The translations under genes and the position numbers were made by a program. From contig DBTP01000011.1 of assembly GCA_002307115.1 (NCBI GenBank), positions 1 to 7,998 of the forward strand: 7,998 nt of DNA, given 5' to 3'. Under the pieces are notes generated by a model that was not told the origin of the DNA, searched no databases, and saw only the letters and a program-made list of their open reading frames with translations. Below are positions 6,962-7,998 of the stretch, piece after piece. The stretch's first letter is position 1; every line of letters starts with the position of its first letter. The stretch comes from Fibrobacter sp. UBA1313 (lineage in GTDB: Bacteria; Fibrobacterota; Fibrobacteria; Fibrobacterales; Fibrobacteraceae).

Positions 6962-7522
6962 TTAGAAATCTGAGTCCATGCCTGTGTCTACGGGAACGTC
7001 TTGTTGTATCGCTGAACGTAGCCGTTTCATGAGTTTGATGTGCATCATGTCGGCACTCGCTTGAATTTCACTATTGCGATAGGGGCCGTACCAGAAAAGT
7101 CGAGGATGTTCTTCTTCGGTAAGCGTAATTTGTTGGACTAATTGGCCATCGCAAAAAAGTTCTGCATCCATGAATAATTCCATGTCTGTTTCTCGAGGCA
7201 TTGCTGGCCATAAGGGCAAAAACACAATAACTCCTAGATACCACCAACTCGCAAAACTTTCTTCGACGGTTCCCTTAGCCTTGATTTTTAATCGGCAATT
7301 TTCATTCGCGGGGAGTGCACCTTCGAGCATTTTCGCGTAGGCCATGCGTAAACCTTCTGATGCATTGAGGGTATCCCCATCAATTAAAAACACAAAAGAA
7401 TTAAATGTGGAGTCTTTCGGTGGTGTAGGCGAGGCATTATTTTCCCACCGCGCCCCCACAAGATTAGGAGCACATCCACACAATAAGGAAAGAATCGCTA
7501 TTGAAAAAAAGAATCGCACCAC
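6962..7522 (-). CDS. Lipoprotein of unknown function
   Basis: This 186-residue protein has a lipoprotein signal: MVRFFFSIAILSLLCGC, with lipobox Leu-Cys-Gly-Cys and Cys17 as the likely lipidated residue. Residues +2 and +3 are Ala and Pro, with no Asp at +2, so outer-membrane sorting is plausible. I do not recognise the family. The mature part has a Pro/Ser-rich start (28-38), a compact domain with FVFLIDGDTL (43-52) and a hydrophobic aromatic stretch SWWYLGVIVFLPLWP (92-106). A strand-rich part follows (DMELFMDAELFCDGQLVQQITL, about 113-134), then a C-terminal helix (about 155-172). Cys76 and Cys124 could form a disulfide. The start is GTG at 7522, with an in-frame TAG immediately upstream (7525-7523); a second GTG follows directly, and there is no clear Shine-Dalgarno sequence. 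It is the first gene of a cluster leading into rsmI and lnt, whose product would acylate it. Confidence 0.8.
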   Translation of the reverse strand: MVRFFFSIAILSLLCGCAPNLVGARWENNASPTPPKDSTFNSFVFLIDGDTLNASEGLRMAYAKMLEGALPANENCRLKIKAKGTVEESFASWWYLGVIVFLPLWPAMPRETDMELFMDAELFCDGQLVQQITLTEEEHPRLFWYGPYRNSEIQASADMMHIKLMKRLRSAIQQDVPVDTGMDSDF

Positions 7523-7529
7523 CTAAAAG
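7501..7529 (+). promoter_or_regulatory. Possible promoter for lpxH inside the lipoprotein gene start
   Basis: TTGAAA at 7501-7506 and TAAAAG at 7524-7529 are separated by 17 bases, a spacing that fits a sigma-70-like promoter reading towards lpxH, with transcription starting at about 7536. The divergent gap is only 28 bases (7523-7550), so an lpxH promoter would have to overlap the lipoprotein coding start as this one does. The -10 match is only partial (four of six), and promoter consensus in this organism is unknown. No convincing promoter was found for the opposite direction. Confidence 0.25.
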
Positions 7530-7550
7530 TAGAATTATTAGATTATCCCC

Positions 7551-7998
7551 ATGGAAAGTCTCCCCGCATACTTTGTTTCTGACGTACATCTTGGCGCGAA
7601 TTCACCTCGTTCTATCGCGGACAGAGAAGAACGTTTGGTGATAAAGTTGAGGGAGTGGCGTAACGCTTGTAGTCATCTTGTGATTGTTGGGGATCTTTTT
7701 GAATTTTGGTATGAGTACCGCCATTATGTAAATCGCCACCATTTTCAGTTGTACCGAGCACTCGCGGATATGGTAGATGCAGGGGTTCAAGTACATTATC
7801 TTTGTGGCAATCACGATTTTGCTTTGGGTTCTTTCTTCCCTGAAACGTTAGGCGTCCAAATTCACAAAGAATTGGTCTTAGAAATTCAAGGCAAGCGTCT
7901 CTATTTTATGCATGGTGATGGAATTCCTGCGTCAGACAGGGGATATCGATTTGCTCGTCATATTGTGGATTTTCCTTTGAATCGAACTTTATTCCGGA
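7551..7998 (+). CDS. lpxH: UDP-2,3-diacylglucosamine diphosphatase, LpxH type (3' partial)
   Basis: This is the first 149 codons of a calcineurin-like metallophosphoesterase of the LpxH type, which cleaves UDP-2,3-diacylglucosamine to lipid X at the inner face of the cytoplasmic membrane during lipid A synthesis. The metal-binding blocks appear in order: FVSDVHLGA (Asp11, His13), IVGDLFEFWYEY (Asp48), CGNHDFALG (Asn87, His88) and FMHGDG (His121). After that, SDRGYRFARHIVDFPLNRTLF matches the LpxH segment following the HGD motif rather than other phosphoesterases. E. coli has GNRDF where this protein has GNHDF, as many LpxH relatives outside Enterobacteria do. The last metal motif (GHTH in E. 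coli) lies beyond the window. The ATG at 7551 is taken as the start because the conserved domain begins at once; there is no clear Shine-Dalgarno sequence. The gene is divergent from the lipoprotein gene. Confidence 0.88.
   Translation, partial: MESLPAYFVSDVHLGANSPRSIADREERLVIKLREWRNACSHLVIVGDLFEFWYEYRHYVNRHHFQLYRALADMVDAGVQVHYLCGNHDFALGSFFPETLGVQIHKELVLEIQGKRLYFMHGDGIPASDRGYRFARHIVDFPLNRTLFR

Noticed and set aside
6521..6973. 150-codon plus-strand frame opposite rsmI
   Set aside because: It is fully antisense to a well-conserved enzyme gene and has no signature of its own.

Overview
The window reads as a chromosomal stretch of a diderm (Gram-negative) bacterium with moderate GC content. Nearly all of it is coding, and the products are mostly cell-envelope proteins: an energised TonB system, lipoprotein N-acyltransferase, an outer-membrane-type lipoprotein and a lipid A biosynthesis enzyme. 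The gene order at the left end matches the TtpC-type TonB2 operon known from Vibrio and relatives. Nothing in the sequence fixes the taxon. A non-model phylum such as Fibrobacterota is possible but is only a guess.

Positions 1-3579 (+ strand) hold one tightly packed operon: the end of a TtpC-like long ExbB protein (5' end cut by the window), a second short ExbB, ExbD, a short TonB and an exported TPR protein. Intergenic gaps are 3-8 bases, and exbB/exbD overlap. The set would harvest the proton-motive force at the inner membrane and deliver it through TonB to outer-membrane receptors that lie outside this window. The TPR protein is a periplasmic partner typical of this operon type.

Positions 3580-3794 are a 215-base non-coding spacer with an imperfect hairpin and weak promoter-like sequences. 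Positions 3795-4436 (+) encode a small BioH-like alpha/beta-hydrolase. Its expected serine-nucleophile motif is replaced by A-C-D-L-A, and it ends just after the catalytic histidine region. It converges with, and overlaps by 33 bases, the gene cluster on the - strand.

Positions 4404-7522 (- strand) form an apparent three-gene operon read from right to left: an unknown lipoprotein (GTG start), rsmI (16S rRNA C1402 2'-O-methyltransferase, lacking the usual C-terminal extension) and lnt (apolipoprotein N-acyltransferase with about 100 extra N-terminal membrane residues). rsmI and lnt overlap by ATGA. The lipoprotein is a plausible substrate of the Lnt encoded two genes downstream.

Positions 7551-7998 (+) are the first 149 codons of an LpxH-type UDP-2,3-diacylglucosamine pyrophosphatase, cut by the window end. 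It is divergent from the lipoprotein gene across only 28 bases. No RNA genes, mobile elements, CRISPR arrays or long repeats were seen. I found no convincing novel system. The most unusual item is the hydrolase with the altered active site.
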